Shown: positions 7,404 to 8,481 of the stretch, in pieces
How the letters are laid out: the number at the start of each line of letters is the position of its first letter
Position numbering within the stretch: the first letter of the stretch is position 1
From: an uncultured Bacteroidales bacterium
GTDB lineage: Bacteria > Bacteroidota > Bacteroidia > Bacteroidales > FEN-979
Assembly (NCBI GenBank): GCA_903928285.1
Contig: CAIYQH010000156.1
Span: forward strand, 1-8,481
DNA length: 8,481 bases
Direction of reading: 5' to 3'
Program-made: the position numbers and the translations under genes
Notes under the pieces: generated by a model
Databases searched by the model: none
What the model was told of the DNA's origin: nothing
The model's input: only the letters and a program-made list of their open reading frames with translations

Positions 7404-7426
7404 AGCCCTTCATCTCAAAATATCTC

Positions 7427-8481
7427 ATGCTGCCATCCGACGAAAACAAGAAAGCAGGGAAGCTCCTTCCTGACAAGGTTGATCTGGACCAGCTGGTATA
7501 TGAAAACCAGGAACGTCTGAAGGAACTGGCAGCCATCAATGATACTTCGGCGATCATCAAAACGGGGAAATCCATCCCTGAAACCCTTGATGAAATTTGC
7601 CAGATACTGCCCAAAGCATGGCAATATCCTGAAAGTACTGTGGCAAGAATACGGTTTGAAGAGATGGAGTTCACCAGTCCCGGCTTTTGCGAAACAGAAT
7701 GGGTGCAGGAACAGGCATTTGAAACCATCGACAACCTGACGGGGACGATCTCAATCTTTTATCTCAAAGCATTTCCCGAAAGTTTTGAAGGACCGTTTTT
7801 AAAGGAAGAACGTAACCTGGTGATGAATCTGGGGATTCTCATTGAAGGCTACCTGAATGGTGTGAAGGGTCGTGAGGGCAGGTATATCACCCGCGAACGG
7901 CTTAAGGAACTCACGGCAATCAACCAGACCACAGCCATTCTTCGCACAGGCAAGCCCACGGAAGAGGCCCTCCACCAGATCTGCCTTATTCTTCCCAGGG
8001 CATGGCAGTACCCCGACTATACCGTATGCCGCATCAGGTACGGGAATATCGTTCTAAACAGCCCCGGATACCGGGAAACACAATGGACCCAGAAACAGAG
8101 TTTCGAAACCATCGATAACCAGGAGGGTTACATCCAGATTTGCTACCTCAAGGCTTTCCAGCCCTCGTTTGAAGGGCCTTTCCTGGAGGAGGAGCGGCAC
8201 CTGATCATCAACCTGGCCAACCTGATTACAGGTTACCTGAATTCAGTCAAGGGAAAGGCCATCCTGAAACGTTCCGGCCACCGGGATATCAGTGAAACAA
8301 AACCTGACCAGGACGGGCCTGTTAAATACAGCCGCAAGCTGCTGCAGACCTTCCTGAACCGCACCAACTACAACCGTGACCTGTACCACGACCTGATGCC
8401 ATTCAAGGTCAAGGAGATCCTTTTAGTCGCCAACTTATACGACGCATACAGCATTGAAAAAGAGGGTCGCTTTTCTGAGCA
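7427..8481 (+). CDS. Large sensor/regulatory protein with duplicated GAF-like modules, N-terminal 351 residues (runs off right edge)
   Basis: The frame is open from the ATG at 7427 to the window end (351 codons plus 2 nt) and reads as a soluble protein with no signal peptide or membrane helix. After a short charged leader come two homologous modules, residues 29-148 and 157-276. Each holds an ERLKEL helix, ILP-AWQYP, RIR, SPG, ET-W, FETIDN, YLKAF, SFEGPFL-EER and GYLN-VKG. I recognise this pattern as a GAF-like sensory domain found in sensor kinases and related proteins, with no ligand known to me. A linker (277-298) leads to NRDLYHDLMPFKVKEILLVANLYDAYSIEKEGRF (316-349), split here as NRDLYHDLMPFKVKE and ILLVANLYDAYSIEKEGRF, which looks like the first strand of a receiver-type fold without its usual acidic pair. 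From memory this combination occurs at the N-terminus of Bacteroidetes proteins that continue into a PEP/pyruvate-binding (PPDK N-type) domain; that part would lie outside the window. The reading frame is certain, the function tentative. Confidence 0.85.
   Translation, partial: MLPSDENKKAGKLLPDKVDLDQLVYENQERLKELAAINDTSAIIKTGKSIPETLDEICQILPKAWQYPESTVARIRFEEMEFTSPGFCETEWVQEQAFETIDNLTGTISIFYLKAFPESFEGPFLKEERNLVMNLGILIEGYLNGVKGREGRYITRERLKELTAINQTTAILRTGKPTEEALHQICLILPRAWQYPDYTVCRIRYGNIVLNSPGYRETQWTQKQSFETIDNQEGYIQICYLKAFQPSFEGPFLEEERHLIINLANLITGYLNSVKGKAILKRSGHRDISETKPDQDGPVKYSRKLLQTFLNRTNYNRDLYHDLMPFKVKEILLVANLYDAYSIEKEGRFSE
7511..8254 (+). repeat. Direct coding repeat: two 360-bp units at exact 384-bp period
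   Basis: Units 7511-7870 and 7895-8254 encode residues 29-148 and 157-276 of the sensor-type protein. They align without a gap over 120 residues, with about 76 identical residues by hand count (about 63%). The spacer between them is 24 bp. At DNA level they are visibly diverged, especially at third positions, so this is an old intragenic domain duplication and not a recent tandem repeat or an assembly artefact. Confidence 0.9.

Noticed and set aside
7360..7734. Minus-strand 124-codon frame and other short frames across 7360-8057.
   Set aside because: They lie over the plus-strand sensor-type gene, whose duplicated protein pattern proves the coding frame.
1..8481. tRNA, rRNA, CRISPR array, insertion sequence or phage genes.
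   Set aside because: Looked for and not seen: almost the whole window is accounted for by recognised or clearly coding genes, with only two intergenic regions over 100 nt.

Overview
The window looks like part of a Bacteroidota (Bacteroidetes-type) chromosome. I infer this from the TAnnTTTG-type -7 promoter candidates, start codons that mostly lack a Shine-Dalgarno sequence, and the protein types, including a two-module sensor protein of a kind I recall from this phylum. No taxonomic marker gene is present, so the assignment is an inference.

Left block, minus strand, read from right to left (6346 to 1): a large multipass membrane protein with C-terminal TPRs (4223-6346), then hypF (1912 to about 4152-4185), hypC (1697-1921), hypD (530-1609) and the first half of hypE (1-533, running off the left edge). 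hypF/hypC overlap by 10 nt and hypD/hypE by 4 nt (ATGA). hypC/hypD are 87 nt apart, and the TPR gene is no more than about 70 nt from hypF. The block therefore reads as one operon, with a good promoter candidate at 6388-6419. HypF, HypC, HypD and HypE together build the Fe(CN)2CO group of [NiFe]-hydrogenases. HypF and HypE make cyanide from carbamoyl phosphate, and HypC-HypD hold the iron and assemble the ligands. All diagnostic motifs visible here are intact. hypA, hypB and the hydrogenase subunits are not in the window.

Right block, plus strand: a 229-nt divergent intergenic region (6347-6575) is followed by a six-helix NiCoT/UreH-like metal permease with a histidine-rich loop (6576-7280), which plausibly supplies nickel to the same pathway. 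After a 146-nt spacer comes the start of a large soluble signalling-type protein (7427 to beyond 8481). Its N-terminal half is two near-identical 120-residue sensor-like modules at an exact 128-residue spacing. They are followed by the beginning of what looks like a degenerate receiver-type domain.

The hyp genes are conventional. The points worth a second look are hypF, which has no usable ATG and whose only canonical start cuts into a conserved domain; the glycosyltransferase-like TPR protein heading the hyp operon; the His-rich permease; the tandem sensor duplication; and a terminator-like hairpin inside the divergent promoter region. I saw no tRNA, rRNA, CRISPR array, insertion sequence or phage gene.
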